Assembly: GCA_022072095.1 (NCBI GenBank)
Contig: JAJVIJ010000049.1
Span: forward strand, 1-64,000
Length of the DNA: 64,000 nucleotides
From: Rhodocyclaceae bacterium
Lineage (GTDB): Bacteria; Pseudomonadota; Gammaproteobacteria; Burkholderiales; Rhodocyclaceae
Reading direction: 5' to 3'
Shown: positions 35,286-44,375 of the stretch, in pieces
How the letters are laid out: every line of letters begins with the position of its first letter
Numbering within the stretch: position 1 is the first letter of the stretch
Program-made: the position numbers and the translations under genes
The notes under the pieces: model-generated
Databases searched by the model: none
What the model saw: only the letters and a program-made list of their open reading frames with translations
What the model was told of the DNA's origin: nothing

Positions 35286-36392
35286 ATGTCCAAACGTGAC
35301 TATTACGAGGTGCTCGGCCTCAATCGCGATGCCAACGACGAGGCCATCAAGAAGGCCTATCGCAGGCTTGCGATGAAGTTCCACCCGGACCGGAACCCGG
35401 GTGATCAAACGGCCGAGGGCAAGTTCAAGGAAGTCAAGGAAGCCTACGAGGTCCTCTCCGACGAGCAGAAGCGCGCCCTCTATGATCAATATGGCCACGC
35501 CGGTGTGGATGGCGCCGCCGCTGGCGGGGGGGGCGCGGGCGGCTTCGCGGAAGCCTTCGGTGACATCTTCAGCGACATTTTCGGTGGCGGCCGGCGCGGC
35601 GGCCCGTATCGTGGCGCCGATTTGCGCTATGACCTCGAAATCACGCTCGAAGAGGCGGCGCGTGGTACCGAGACCCGCATTCGCATTCCGACCATGGCGA
35701 ATTGCGAAACCTGCCATGGCAGTGGCGCCAAGCCCGGCACGCAGCCGACCACCTGCCCGACCTGCAACGGTGCCGGGCAGGTGCGCATGCAGCAGGGCTT
35801 CTTTTCGATCCAGCAAACCTGTCCGCGCTGCCATGGCAGCGGCCGGGTCGTGTCCGATCCATGCCGCGACTGCAAGGGTGCCGGCCGCGTCAAGCATCAC
35901 AAGACCTTGCAGGTCAAGATTCCGGCTGGCGTCGATACCGGTGACCGGATCCGGCTGTCCGGCGAGGGCGAACCGGGCAGTGCCGGTGCCCCCCCCGGCA
36001 ATCTTTACGTGCAGATCCAGATCAAGGAGCATGCGCTGTTCAAGCGGGACGAGGATCATCTGCACTGCGAAATGCCGGTGAGCTTCGTCACCGCGGCATT
36101 GGGCGGAGAAATCGAGATTCCGACGCTGGATGGTTCGGCGCTGGTGAAAGTGCCGCCGGAAACACAAACCGGCAAGGTGTTCAGGCTGCGCGGCAAGGGC
36201 ATACGCGGTGTGCGCAGCCGGGCTCCCGGGGATCTGTTCTGCCATGTCGTGGTCGAGACCCCGGTTCGTCTGACCGACCGGCAAAAGGAGTTGTTGCGCG
36301 AGTTCGAACAGGCTGTGCAGACCGATTCCGCCCAACACAATCCACGCGCGAAAAGCTGGATGGATCGGGTGAAAGAGTTTTTCGAGCCCTGA
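35286..36392 (+). CDS. dnaJ: Co-chaperone DnaJ (Hsp40)
   Basis: 368-residue class I J-protein that stimulates DnaK ATPase and delivers substrates. N-terminal J domain ([23 protein letters not shown] in [10 protein letters not shown]), a Gly/Phe-rich region ([18 protein letters not shown]), then four CxxCxGxG zinc repeats ([32 protein letters not shown]), and the C-terminal peptide-binding domains ([17 protein letters not shown]). Length is normal. It lies 84 bases after dnaK, behind the hairpin. A second J-protein of the CbpA type is at 51385. No HrcA/CIRCE is visible, consistent with sigma-32 control in this lineage. Confidence 0.97.
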   Translation: MSKRDYYEVLGLNRDANDEAIKKAYRRLAMKFHPDRNPGDQTAEGKFKEVKEAYEVLSDEQKRALYDQYGHAGVDGAAAGGGGAGGFAEAFGDIFSDIFGGGRRGGPYRGADLRYDLEITLEEAARGTETRIRIPTMANCETCHGSGAKPGTQPTTCPTCNGAGQVRMQQGFFSIQQTCPRCHGSGRVVSDPCRDCKGAGRVKHHKTLQVKIPAGVDTGDRIRLSGEGEPGSAGAPPGNLYVQIQIKEHALFKRDEDHLHCEMPVSFVTAALGGEIEIPTLDGSALVKVPPETQTGKVFRLRGKGIRGVRSRAPGDLFCHVVVETPVRLTDRQKELLREFEQAVQTDSAQHNPRAKSWMDRVKEFFEP

Positions 36393-36435
36393 GCGGGCGG
36401 TGCGATCCGCATCCTGGTTCTGATAGCATAGGTTC

Positions 36436-37323
36436 ATGTTCATGTATCAGCCCAAACGCACGAGCCGATCGGAAATGCGTGAGCTCCGCGGCCTGAAGAT
36501 CCATTTCAGGCACTGGGGCCCGGACGACGCGCCCACACTGCTCTACCTCCATGGCTGGATGGATGTCGGCGGCAGCTTCCAGTTCGTCGTCGACGCCCTG
36601 GCACGCGAGCGGCATGTCATCGCGCCCGACTGGCGCGGGTTTGGACTGTCCGAATGGCAGCCACAGCCGCCTTACTGGTTTCCCAATCTGGTCGGCGATC
36701 TTGAGGCGGTTCTGGACAGCCTCGATCCGGAGGGGACCGTGGATGTGGTCGGCCACAGCATGGGCGGCAATGTGCTTGGACTGTATGCCGGCATCCGTCC
36801 GGAACGCTTCCGGCGCGTCGCCTTGCTGGAGGGCTTCGGGCTGTCCGACACGCATGCGGACATGGCCCCAGGCCGCTATGCGCAATGGCTCGCCCAGCTC
36901 AAGAGCCCGCCCAGGTTGCGGCCCTACCGGGACATGCAGGAGTTCGCCGAGCGTGTGCGCGCGGACAACCCACGGCTGACGGCCGAGCGCGCGTTGTTTG
37001 TCGCAAGGGAATTGGGGGCAGTGCGCGCGGACGGGACCATCGACTATGCCGCGGACCCCTGGCATCGCGCCACGAGCCCGGTTCTGTACCGAGCCCATGA
37101 GGCGCGCGCCTGCTGGCAGCGCATCGAGGCGCCCACCCTGTGGGTGGAAGGCGCCGAATCGCATGTGCTGAAACGTCTGTTGAATGATCCGGAGGATTAC
37201 TGCGCGCGCAAAGCGTGTTTTCGTCATCTATCCGAGGTTCGCATCGAAGGCTCCGGCCATAACCTGCATTACGAGCAGCCCGAACAGCTTGCGATGGCTC
37301 TGGATGAGTTCTTCGCTTGCTGA
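36436..37323 (+). CDS. Alpha/beta hydrolase
   Basis: 295-residue serine hydrolase, natural substrate unknown. The fold is clear: LLYLHGWMDVGGSFQ (oxyanion region), IAPDWRGFGLSEWQ, nucleophile elbow VVGHSMGGNVLGLYAG (Ser in GHSMGG), an acidic residue region near LWVEGAES, and catalytic His in IEGSGHNLHYEQPEQLA. No signal peptide, so cytosolic. It follows dnaJ by 43 bases on the same strand and precedes the YciO gene; whether it belongs to the heat-shock transcript is unclear. Related proteins are often annotated as haloalkane dehalogenase or esterase; the sequence gives no basis for choosing. Confidence 0.85.
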   Translation: MFMYQPKRTSRSEMRELRGLKIHFRHWGPDDAPTLLYLHGWMDVGGSFQFVVDALARERHVIAPDWRGFGLSEWQPQPPYWFPNLVGDLEAVLDSLDPEGTVDVVGHSMGGNVLGLYAGIRPERFRRVALLEGFGLSDTHADMAPGRYAQWLAQLKSPPRLRPYRDMQEFAERVRADNPRLTAERALFVARELGAVRADGTIDYAADPWHRATSPVLYRAHEARACWQRIEAPTLWVEGAESHVLKRLLNDPEDYCARKACFRHLSEVRIEGSGHNLHYEQPEQLAMALDEFFAC

Positions 37324-37359
37324 TCGGGCGACGTCGTGGCGAAGCGCTGTAGCTAGGCC

Positions 37360-38001
37360 ATGGCCGACATCTTTCGCCTCCATCCCGAAAACCCTCAGGG
37401 TCGCCTGTTGCGCCAGGCCGCGGAGGTGCTGCGATCGGGTGGACTGTTGGCGTTGCCGACGGATTCGGCCTATGCCTTGTGCGGCCGGCTCGGCGACGCC
37501 GACGTGCTGGGGCGCATCCGGCGCATCCGCGGCGTCGACGAGCAACATCATTTCACCTTGCTGTGTCGGGATCTGTCGGAGATCTCGAGCTATGCACGGG
37601 TCGACAACCGTCAGTATCGCCTGCTCAAGGCGGTCACCCCGGGTCCCTACACATTCATTCTGGAAGGCTCGCGCGAGCTACCGAGACGCATGCTGCATCC
37701 GAAGCGGCGGACGGTCGGCATAAGGGTTCCGGAGCATGTCGTATTGCAGGCGCTGCTGGCCGTGCTCGACGACCCATTGGTCAGCTCGACTCTCATCCTG
37801 GCGGGGGAGTCGGAACCGCTGGGCGCTGCGGATGACATCCAGCAACGACTCAAGGCACAGGTCGATCTGATTCTGGATGCGGGACCCTGCCCGCCGGACG
37901 TGACCACCGTTGTCGATCTGACCACCGAGCCGCCCACGCTGCTGCGTCAGGGTCGCGGGCCGCTGGCCAGGCTGGGTCTGGACGCTTCGACCGTCGAATG
38001 A
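37360..38001 (+). CDS. yciO: YciO/Sua5/YrdC-family protein (threonylcarbamoyl-AMP synthase-like)
   Basis: 213-residue protein of the YrdC fold. It resembles E. coli YciO rather than TsaC: IFRLHPENPQGRLLRQAAEV, LPTDSAYALCGRL, HHFTLLCRDLSEIS, PGPYTFILEGSRELPRRMLH, and a C-terminal DVTTVVDLTTEPPTLLRQG. The family binds double-stranded RNA and ATP; TsaC-type members make threonylcarbamoyl-AMP for t6A in tRNA, while YciO's physiological role is less settled. It lies between the hydrolase and the site-2 protease gene in the usual betaproteobacterial order. The ATG at 37360 is preceded by a weak site. An authentic tsaC gene would be expected elsewhere. Confidence 0.88.
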   Translation: MADIFRLHPENPQGRLLRQAAEVLRSGGLLALPTDSAYALCGRLGDADVLGRIRRIRGVDEQHHFTLLCRDLSEISSYARVDNRQYRLLKAVTPGPYTFILEGSRELPRRMLHPKRRTVGIRVPEHVVLQALLAVLDDPLVSSTLILAGESEPLGAADDIQQRLKAQVDLILDAGPCPPDVTTVVDLTTEPPTLLRQGRGPLARLGLDASTVE

Positions 38002-38059
38002 TGGCTTCGACGTCTACAGGCGTTTGTTAGAATCCGCCGCCCTGATCGATGAATTTTTC

Positions 38060-38725
38060 ATGGAAGAAGCTGTCGGGCGCCTGATCACGATGGCGCTGCC
38101 GGTCGTGTTGGCCATTACGCTGCATGAGGCAGCTCATGGTTACATGGCGCGGCGGTTTGGCGATCCGACGGCGTGGCTCGCGGGCCGCATCAGCCTGAAC
38201 CCGCTGAAGCACGTCGATCCCGTCGGGACGATCGCTGTGCCGCTGGTGATGTTTGCGGTGGGGGCGGCGTCCGGTCAGCCCGGCCTGGTGTTCGGCTGGG
38301 CCAAACCCGTGCCGGTGGACTTTTCCCGTCTCCGCGACCCGAAGCGGAACATGCTGTGGGTCGCCGCGGCGGGCCCGTTGGCGAATCTGGCCATGGCCTG
38401 CGCTTGGGCCTCGGTATGGAAGCTGTCGATGCTGGTGCCGACAGTCGATCAGATCGCACCGATCGTGCGCATGGCGGATGTGGGATTGCAGGTCAACGCC
38501 ATATTGATGATGCTCAACCTGTTGCCGATCCTGCCATTGGACGGCGGGCGCATCCTGGCCAGTCTGCTGCCGTCCGGCATCGCCGTTCGCTATGTCCGCC
38601 TGGAGCCCTGGGGACTGCCGATCCTGATCCTGCTATTGATCATTGGTGCGCTGGATGCCATCCTGATTCCCTTGGTGACCTTGTTCGAATACCTGACCGT
38701 GCTGACTTTCGGCCTTCATCTCTGA
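38060..38725 (+). CDS. Site-2 protease family (M50) membrane metalloprotease
   Basis: 221-residue integral membrane zinc protease. The metal-binding HEAAH motif lies in the first helix (ITLHEAAHGYMARRFGDPTA), and the second site is NLLPILPLDGGRI (Asp ligand in PLDGGR). Helices are seen at both ends (LPVVLAITL, ILILLLIIGALDAILIPLV). This short, minimal form is widespread and adjoins trpS and scpA in betaproteobacteria; its substrates are unknown. ATG at 38060 starts the first helix as in relatives; a TTG at 38024 would add 12 residues. It ends one base before trpS. Confidence 0.9.
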   Translation: MEEAVGRLITMALPVVLAITLHEAAHGYMARRFGDPTAWLAGRISLNPLKHVDPVGTIAVPLVMFAVGAASGQPGLVFGWAKPVPVDFSRLRDPKRNMLWVAAAGPLANLAMACAWASVWKLSMLVPTVDQIAPIVRMADVGLQVNAILMMLNLLPILPLDGGRILASLLPSGIAVRYVRLEPWGLPILILLLIIGALDAILIPLVTLFEYLTVLTFGLHL

Positions 38726-38726
38726 C

Positions 38727-39929
38727 ATGTATATCGATCGCGTACTCTCTGGGATGCGCCCGACCGGGCGACTCCATCTCGGCCATTACCATGGCGTGCT
38801 CAGAAACTGGGTACGTCTGCAACATGAGCACCCCTGTTTCTTTTTCGTGGCCGACTGGCACGCGCTGACCACCCATTACGAGAGCGTGCAAGCGATCGAA
38901 CAAAGTGTCTGGGAGATGATCGTCGACTGGCTCGCCGCGGGCGTCGATCCGGCGCAGGCGACCTTGTTCGTCCAGTCCCGCATCCCGGAACACGCCGAGC
39001 TGCATCTGCTGCTGTCGATGATCACGCCGCTGGGTTGGCTGGAACGGGTTCCGACCTACAAGGATCAGCAGGAAAAGCTCGCGGACAGGGAGCTTGCGAC
39101 CTACGGGTTTCTGGGCTACCCGCTGTTGCAATCGGCCGACATTTTGATCTACCGGGCGAGCATGGTCCCGGTCGGCGACGATCAGGTTCCGCATGTCGAG
39201 CTGACCCGCGAGCTCGCGCGCCGGTTCAACCATCTGTTCGGTCGTGAACCGGGTCACGAGGACAAAGCCCGCGCCGCGGTGAAAAAACTCGGCGGCCAGG
39301 CGTCGCGCCAGTTCGAGGCGCTGCGGACGCGCTTTCAGCGCGACGGCGAGCAATCCGCGCGCGAGCAGGCGCGAGCGTTGCTCGATACTGCGCAGAGTCT
39401 GTCGGTGGATGACCGCGAGCGCCTGTACGGTTATCTGGAAGGGAGTGGCAAGATGATTCTGGTCGAGCCGGAAGCGCGGCTTACGGAGAATGCGCGCATG
39501 CCCGGTTTGGACGGCCAGAAAATGTCGAAGTCCTACGAAAACACGATTTTCCTCAGGGAGCCCGCCGAGTCCGTGACGAAGAAAATCAGGACGATGCAGA
39601 CGGATCCGCAGCGTGTGCGACGCAGCGACCCGGGCAATCCGGAGCGATGCCCGGTGTGGCAGTTCCACCAAGTCTACAGCGATCCGGCGATCCAGGACTG
39701 GGCCGCCCAGGGGTGTCGCTCGGCAGCCATCGGTTGTCTGGACTGCAAGCAGCCGGTCATCGAGGCCGTCTTGCGCGAGCAGCAGCCGATGCTCGCGCGA
39801 GCGCAGCCCTATCTCGAAGAGCCGGCGCGCCTGCGCCATATCGTGGAAGAGGGTTGCGAGCGTGCCCGACGTGTCGCCCAGGAGACGATGCACGACGTGC
39901 GTGCCGCGCTTGGACTGAACTATCGCTGA
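38727..39929 (+). CDS. trpS: Tryptophanyl-tRNA synthetase
   Basis: 400-residue class I synthetase that charges tRNA-Trp. The HIGH-type motif is in MRPTGRLHLGHYHGVL, then FVADWHALTTHY, FLGYPLLQSADILIYRASMVPVGDDQ by position, and the KMSKS loop DGQKMSKSYENTIFL. It is longer than the ~330-residue type: an extra ~70 residues lie between NHLFGREPG and VEPEARLTE. That form is usual in betaproteobacteria with this gene order. It starts one base after the protease stop and ends seven bases before scpA, so the transcript continues. Cytosolic and essential. Confidence 0.96.
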   Translation: MYIDRVLSGMRPTGRLHLGHYHGVLRNWVRLQHEHPCFFFVADWHALTTHYESVQAIEQSVWEMIVDWLAAGVDPAQATLFVQSRIPEHAELHLLLSMITPLGWLERVPTYKDQQEKLADRELATYGFLGYPLLQSADILIYRASMVPVGDDQVPHVELTRELARRFNHLFGREPGHEDKARAAVKKLGGQASRQFEALRTRFQRDGEQSAREQARALLDTAQSLSVDDRERLYGYLEGSGKMILVEPEARLTENARMPGLDGQKMSKSYENTIFLREPAESVTKKIRTMQTDPQRVRRSDPGNPERCPVWQFHQVYSDPAIQDWAAQGCRSAAIGCLDCKQPVIEAVLREQQPMLARAQPYLEEPARLRHIVEEGCERARRVAQETMHDVRAALGLNYR

Positions 39930-39936
39930 TCGACCG

Positions 39937-40749
39937 ATGGACACTAGCGCGGGCGTGACCCAGGTTGCGCGCATCTACGGCCAGCCTCTTGGGGATTTGC
40001 CGCCCGATCTGTACATCCCGCCGGACGCACTCGAGGTATTTCTCGATAGTTTTGAAGGTCCTCTCGATCTGTTGCTGTACCTGATCCGCAGAGCCAATTT
40101 CGATGTGCTCGACATACCGATGGCCCGGTTGACGGAGCAATATCTGCACTATGTCGAGCTGATGCGCGCGCGCAACCTGGAACTGGCGGCCGACTACCTG
40201 CTCATGGCGGCGACGCTGCTCCAGATCAAGTCGCGCATGCTGCTGCCGACCCCCGCTCGCGCGGAAGCAGAGGAGGTCGCGGATCCGCGCACCGAGCTGG
40301 TCAAGCGGCTGCTCGAGTACGAGCGCATGAAGCGTGGAGCGCAGCTCTTGGATGAGCGCCCATGGATCGGGCGCGATTGCGAGCAGGTCGGGATTGAATC
40401 GCTGGCAACTCCGGCGGCACGCGACCCCGAGGTCGCGATAACGGATCTGCCCGTGGCCTGGCTGCGGCTCGCTCAGCGGCACCGTGTACGCGCCCATCAT
40501 CGCGTGTTCCGCGAGCAGCTGTCGGTCCGTGAATACATGGCGCGCATCCTCCGGTGCATGGCGGATCGGGACCACGTCGAGTTTGCTGAGCTGCTCGGGC
40601 AGACGGCCCGGCGAGCCGAGCTGGTCGTGAGCTACCTGGCGGCGCTCGAGCTTGCGCGCGAACGGATGATAGCCCTGGCGCAGCGCGAGCCGCTTGCGCC
40701 GTTGTATCTTCGGAGAACGGATGCATCCCTCGACGCCCAGTCAGATTAA
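39937..40749 (+). CDS. scpA: Segregation and condensation protein A
   Basis: 270-residue kleisin of the SMC-ScpAB complex that organises and separates chromosomes. N-terminal SMC-neck-binding half: [64 protein letters not shown] by position. The C-terminal winged helix follows ([32 protein letters not shown] in position), expected to bind the SMC head. ATG at 39937. The stop lies 29 bases inside scpB. An smc gene is not in the window. The same symbol is used for the unrelated mutase above; the two should not be confused. Confidence 0.95.
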   Translation: MDTSAGVTQVARIYGQPLGDLPPDLYIPPDALEVFLDSFEGPLDLLLYLIRRANFDVLDIPMARLTEQYLHYVELMRARNLELAADYLLMAATLLQIKSRMLLPTPARAEAEEVADPRTELVKRLLEYERMKRGAQLLDERPWIGRDCEQVGIESLATPAARDPEVAITDLPVAWLRLAQRHRVRAHHRVFREQLSVREYMARILRCMADRDHVEFAELLGQTARRAELVVSYLAALELARERMIALAQREPLAPLYLRRTDASLDAQSD

Positions 40750-41296
40750 GGGCATACTGGAGACCGCTTTGCTCGTGGCGGCGCGCGCCGTCAGCCTGGC
40801 GGAACTGGCGCGCCTGTTCGATCCGCCCATCCACATGGATATGCTGCGCAAGTTGCTTGACGAGTTGCGCGGCGATTGGGCTGGACGCGGCGTGGAGCTG
40901 GTCCAGGTCGCCAGCGGCTGGCGCTTTCAGACCCGGCCCGAGATGCAGGGCTATCTGGACCGGCTCAAGCAGGAGAAGGCGCCCCGGTACTCGCGCGCGG
41001 TCCTCGAGACCTTGACGATCATTGCCTACCGGCAACCGGTGACACGTGGTGATATCGAGGACGTGCGGGGGGTTGCGGTGTCCACGCACATTCTGCGGGT
41101 GCTGGAGGATCGGGGCTGGATCGACTTGGTGGGTCACCGGGATGTCCCGGGCCGGCCGGCACTGTACGCGACGACGCGAAAATTTCTTGACGACCTCGGT
41201 TTGGTCAGCCTCGCCGACCTGCCGCCCTTGCCAGAGCTGGAGAACAATCTGGAGATCGATGATGTCGAACCCGCCCCAACACAAATTTCCGAATAG
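40721..41296 (+). CDS. scpB: Segregation and condensation protein B
   Basis: 191-residue dimeric partner of ScpA in the SMC complex. Two winged-helix domains are visible: [20 protein letters not shown] and [20 protein letters not shown], then [20 protein letters not shown], the family's best-conserved block, and [18 protein letters not shown]. The ATG at 40721 has GGAGA upstream and overlaps scpA by 29 bases in another frame. The C-terminal acidic tail ([15 protein letters not shown]) is variable and overlaps the start of rluB. ScpA and ScpB are co-translated, in keeping with a fixed complex. Confidence 0.95.
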   Translation: MHPSTPSQIKGILETALLVAARAVSLAELARLFDPPIHMDMLRKLLDELRGDWAGRGVELVQVASGWRFQTRPEMQGYLDRLKQEKAPRYSRAVLETLTIIAYRQPVTRGDIEDVRGVAVSTHILRVLEDRGWIDLVGHRDVPGRPALYATTRKFLDDLGLVSLADLPPLPELENNLEIDDVEPAPTQISE

Positions 41297-42254
41297 GGCT
41301 CCGCGACGGGCCAAGCCCGCTCCTCAGGGGGGTGGGCAGACTGGCCGTCCCCCCGCGACCACGAAGGGCAAGGTCGGACCACGGGTGGCGCCGGTTTATC
41401 GGGAGCCGCAGAAGCTGCACAAGGTTCTCGCCGATGCCGGGCTGGGCTCGCGCCGGGAACTCGAAGAATGGATCATCGCCGGACGCGTGAGTGTGAACGG
41501 TTTGCCCGCGCACGTCGGTCAGCGCATCGGCCCGGAGGACCGCGTACGGGTCAACGGAAAACCTGTGGCCTTGCGCTTCGCTGCTCGCCAGCCTCGGGTC
41601 ATCATGTATCACAAGCCGGAAGGGGAAATCGTATCCGGCGACGATCCGGAAGGTCGGCCGAGCGTGTTCGGCCGTCTGCCCAAGATCAATGCCGGACGCT
41701 GGGTAGCGGTCGGCCGGCTCGATTTCAACACCAGCGGCCTGCTGCTGTTTACCGACAGCGGCGAGCTTGCCAACCGGCTCATGCATCCACGTTATGGCCT
41801 GGAACGCGAATATGCGGTACGTGTCATCGGTGCCCTGACCGATGAGCAGCGTGATGCGCTGCTCGACGGCGTACCGCTGGAGGATGGTGTGGCGTGCTTC
41901 GATACGCTGGAGGATGCCGGTGGCGAGGGCTTGAACCGCTGGTACCGGGTCTCGCTGTCGGAGGGCCGTAACCGGGAGGTCCGCCGCTTGTTCGAGGCCC
42001 TGGGCCTCACGGTCAGCCGGTTGATACGCGTACGCTACGGCCCGGTGGCGCTGCCTCGTGACCTGGCGCGTGGCCAGTGGCGGGATGTCGACACAGTCGT
42101 GCTCGAGGCCTTGTTGTCCGGAGGCGTACAGGCGAACGAAGTCCCGGAAGTCGCACGGCAAATCGCGCCTGAACGGGTACCGGGGCGCCCGCGCATGGGC
42201 GGACGCGGACGGCGGCCCCGACGGCCGCGACCGGAGGGTGGGCAGGGCGGCTGA
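41259..42254 (+). CDS. rluB: 23S rRNA pseudouridine synthase RluB
   Basis: 331-residue enzyme that converts U2605 (E. coli numbering) of 23S rRNA to pseudouridine. A Pro/Lys-rich N-terminal extension precedes the S4-like domain ([28 protein letters not shown]). The catalytic block is [20 protein letters not shown] with the active Asp, followed by [11 protein letters not shown] and [20 protein letters not shown]. The basic C-terminal tail ([13 protein letters not shown]) is usual for RluB. The start is one of two adjacent ATGs at 41259/41262, with GGAG upstream, inside the 3' end of scpB. It ends the yciO-to-rluB run. A strong promoter for the next operon begins right after it. Confidence 0.93.
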   Translation: MMSNPPQHKFPNRAPRRAKPAPQGGGQTGRPPATTKGKVGPRVAPVYREPQKLHKVLADAGLGSRRELEEWIIAGRVSVNGLPAHVGQRIGPEDRVRVNGKPVALRFAARQPRVIMYHKPEGEIVSGDDPEGRPSVFGRLPKINAGRWVAVGRLDFNTSGLLLFTDSGELANRLMHPRYGLEREYAVRVIGALTDEQRDALLDGVPLEDGVACFDTLEDAGGEGLNRWYRVSLSEGRNREVRRLFEALGLTVSRLIRVRYGPVALPRDLARGQWRDVDTVVLEALLSGGVQANEVPEVARQIAPERVPGRPRMGGRGRRPRRPRPEGGQGG

Positions 42255-42265
42255 ATGGGTAAGGT

Positions 42266-42294
42266 TTGTTTCGGCATGTCGGGATCGCTATAAT
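42266..42294 (+). promoter_or_regulatory. Sigma-70 promoter of the rimP-nusA-infB operon
   Basis: TTGTTT at 42266-42271, a 17-base spacer, and a perfect TATAAT at 42289-42294. It lies just after rluB and some 90-100 bases upstream of rimP. Spacing and the -10 box are ideal. Confidence 0.8.
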
Positions 42295-42319
42295 CGGCCA
42301 GTTCTGGTTTCGTAGGTTT

Positions 42320-42368
42320 CGCCGCCGCTGGCGGCGGATATACAAGATGGGCGGTTCGCCCATTTTTT
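42320..42368 (+). promoter_or_regulatory. rimP leader with two hairpins and a terminator (attenuator-like)
   Basis: Downstream of the promoter: a GC hairpin CGCCGCC-GCT-GGCGGCG (42320-42336), then ATGGGCG-GTT-CGCCCAT (42347-42363) followed directly by TTTTT, a textbook rho-independent terminator, 20-30 bases before rimP. A terminator in the leader of a translation/transcription operon suggests attenuation; a rimP leader with such a terminator is known in gammaproteobacteria. The antiterminator partner was not resolved here. Confidence 0.7.
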
Positions 42369-42392
42369 GTTTGTGGTGGAGGTGTGGTGACG

Positions 42393-42848
42393 GTGGTCGC
42401 GCGCGGCGTGACGGATTTGAGCGCTGTGGTCGAGCGTGTGGTGTCGGGGTTTGGTTTCGAGCTGGTTGATTTCGAAACGTCGCCGCGCGGGCGCACCTTG
42501 CGTGTGTTCATCGATCGAAGCGAACAGCCCGGCGCGATTTCGGTCGAGGACTGCGCCTTGGTGAGCAACCAGCTCAGCCGCGTGTTCGAGGTCGAGAACG
42601 TCGATTATGACCGCCTGGAGGTGTCATCCCCGGGGCTCGATCGGGTGCTGAAGAAGGTGTCGGATTTCGAGCGGTTTGTCGGCCGGCGTGTGCAGATCAA
42701 GCTGATTGCGCCGCGCGCGGGGCGACGGAATTTCACCGGGGTGATCGCGGGCGTCGAGCAGCACGATCTGCACCTCGCCGACGGCGAGACAACGGTTGTT
42801 GTCGATCTGAGAGACATCGAGCGTGCACGTTTGGTGCCCGAGTGGTGA
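42393..42848 (+). CDS. rimP: Ribosome maturation factor RimP
   Basis: About 151-residue cytosolic factor needed for 30S subunit maturation. N-terminal half: VVERVVSGFGFELVDFETSP, RTLRVFIDRSEQPGAISVED, NQLSRVFEVENV; C-terminal SH3-like half: YDRLEVSSPGLDRVLKKVSD, FVGRRVQIKLIAPRAGRRNF, FTGVIAGVEQHDLHL. All match the family. Start codon is uncertain among GTG codons at 42384, 42387 and 42393; GGAGG at 42378-42382 leaves enough room only for the last. It is first in rimP-nusA-infB-rbfA-truB, behind the attenuator-like leader. nusA begins 38 bases after its stop. Confidence 0.93.
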   Translation: MVARGVTDLSAVVERVVSGFGFELVDFETSPRGRTLRVFIDRSEQPGAISVEDCALVSNQLSRVFEVENVDYDRLEVSSPGLDRVLKKVSDFERFVGRRVQIKLIAPRAGRRNFTGVIAGVEQHDLHLADGETTVVVDLRDIERARLVPEW

Positions 42849-42885
42849 GTGACGCAGTTAGGCGCGCAGTTTGGCGGAGAGTGTG

Positions 42886-44358
42886 ATGAGTCGGGAGATA
42901 TTGTTACTGGTTGATGCGTTGGCTCGCGAGAAAAACGTGGGCAAGGAGGTCGTGTTTGCGGCGCTCGAGTCGGCGCTCGCTTCCGCGACCAAGAAGCGCA
43001 TCCATGATGACGCCGACGTGCGCGTGGTGATCGACAGGGAAACCGGTGACTATGAGTCATTCCGGCGCTGGCTGGTGGTTCCCGACGACGCCCAGGAAAA
43101 CGAGCACGCGCAGATCAGGCTGGTGGATGCGCGTGACGAAGTCCCGGATGCGCAGCTCGACGAGTACATCGAGGAGCCGTTGGAGCCGATCGAATTTGGT
43201 CGCATCGGTGCCCAGGCGGCCAAGCAGGTGATCCTGCAAAAAATCCGCGATGCGGAGCGCGAGCAGGTGCTCAATGATTTCCTCGAGCGCAAGGAACATC
43301 TGGTGACCGGTAGCGTGAAGCGCCTTGATCGGCATGGGGCCATCGTCGAGGCCGGGCGCCTGGAAGCGCTGTTGCCGCGCGACCAGATGATCCCGAAGGA
43401 AAATCTGCGTGTCGGCGATCGTGTTCGCGCCTGCCTGCTGCGTGTGGACCGCCAGGCCAGGGGGCCGCAGCTCATCCTGTCGCGGACGGCACCGGAATTC
43501 GTCATCAAGCTCTTCCAGCTCGAGGTGCCCGAGATCGACGAGGGGTTGCTGGAAATCAAGGCCGCCGCACGCGAACCGGGCGTGCGCGCGAAGATTGCCG
43601 TGCTGTCCCACGACAAGCGTGTCGATCCGATCGGTACCTGCGTGGGCATGCGCGGGTCGCGCGTGACGGCGGTGACCAACGAACTGTGTGGCGAGCGCGT
43701 CGACATCGTGCTGTGGTCGCCCGAGCCGGCGCAGTTCGTCATCGGCGCCCTCGCACCGGCGGAGGTCACCAGCATCGTCGTGGATGAAGAGGCGCACAGC
43801 ATGGATGTCGTCGTCGACGAAGCCAATCTGGCCATGGCGATCGGCCGTGGTGGCATGAATGTGCGGCTCGCGTCCGAGTTGACGGGCTGGACAATCAATC
43901 TGATGACGGTCGAGGAGTCCAAGGAGAAGTCCGAGGCAGAGCACGAGACGACCCGCGCGCTGTTCATGAGCAAGCTGGATGTCGACGAGGAGGTCGCGGA
44001 CCTGTTGATCCAGGAAGGGTTTTCGACGATCGAGGAAGTGGCTTACGTGCCGATCGCGGAGATGCTGGAGATCGAGGATCTGGACGAGCAGACCGTGAAC
44101 GAGCTGCGCAATCGGGCTCGCGACGCGCTTCTCAACGAGGCGATCTCCACGGAAGAGCAGCTCGAAAGCGTTTCGGAAGACCTGCTGAGTTTGTCCGGGA
44201 TGGACAAGCCGCTCGCCGCCCGTTTGGCGAAGTCGGGCATTCATTCCCGGGAGGACCTGGCCGACCTGGCCATGGACGAGTTGGTTGACTTGACCCAGAT
44301 CGATGACGAGCGCGCCAAGCAGCTGATTACCGAAGCGCGCGCGCCTTGGTTCCAATAA
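42886..44358 (+). CDS. nusA: Transcription termination/antitermination factor NusA
   Basis: 490-residue RNA polymerase-binding factor controlling pausing, termination and antitermination. N-terminal polymerase-binding domain ([20 protein letters not shown]), S1 domain ([40 protein letters not shown]), KH domains ([38 protein letters not shown]), and two acidic C-terminal repeats ([40 protein letters not shown]). ATG at 42886 has GGAG upstream; a GTG at 42871 would add five residues. infB follows with 17 bases between. Being in the operon that the leader controls, it could act on that leader's terminator itself. Confidence 0.96.
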   Translation: MSREILLLVDALAREKNVGKEVVFAALESALASATKKRIHDDADVRVVIDRETGDYESFRRWLVVPDDAQENEHAQIRLVDARDEVPDAQLDEYIEEPLEPIEFGRIGAQAAKQVILQKIRDAEREQVLNDFLERKEHLVTGSVKRLDRHGAIVEAGRLEALLPRDQMIPKENLRVGDRVRACLLRVDRQARGPQLILSRTAPEFVIKLFQLEVPEIDEGLLEIKAAAREPGVRAKIAVLSHDKRVDPIGTCVGMRGSRVTAVTNELCGERVDIVLWSPEPAQFVIGALAPAEVTSIVVDEEAHSMDVVVDEANLAMAIGRGGMNVRLASELTGWTINLMTVEESKEKSEAEHETTRALFMSKLDVDEEVADLLIQEGFSTIEEVAYVPIAEMLEIEDLDEQTVNELRNRARDALLNEAISTEEQLESVSEDLLSLSGMDKPLAARLAKSGIHSREDLADLAMDELVDLTQIDDERAKQLITEARAPWFQ

Positions 44359-44375
44359 GTGGGGGGAGTATAAGT

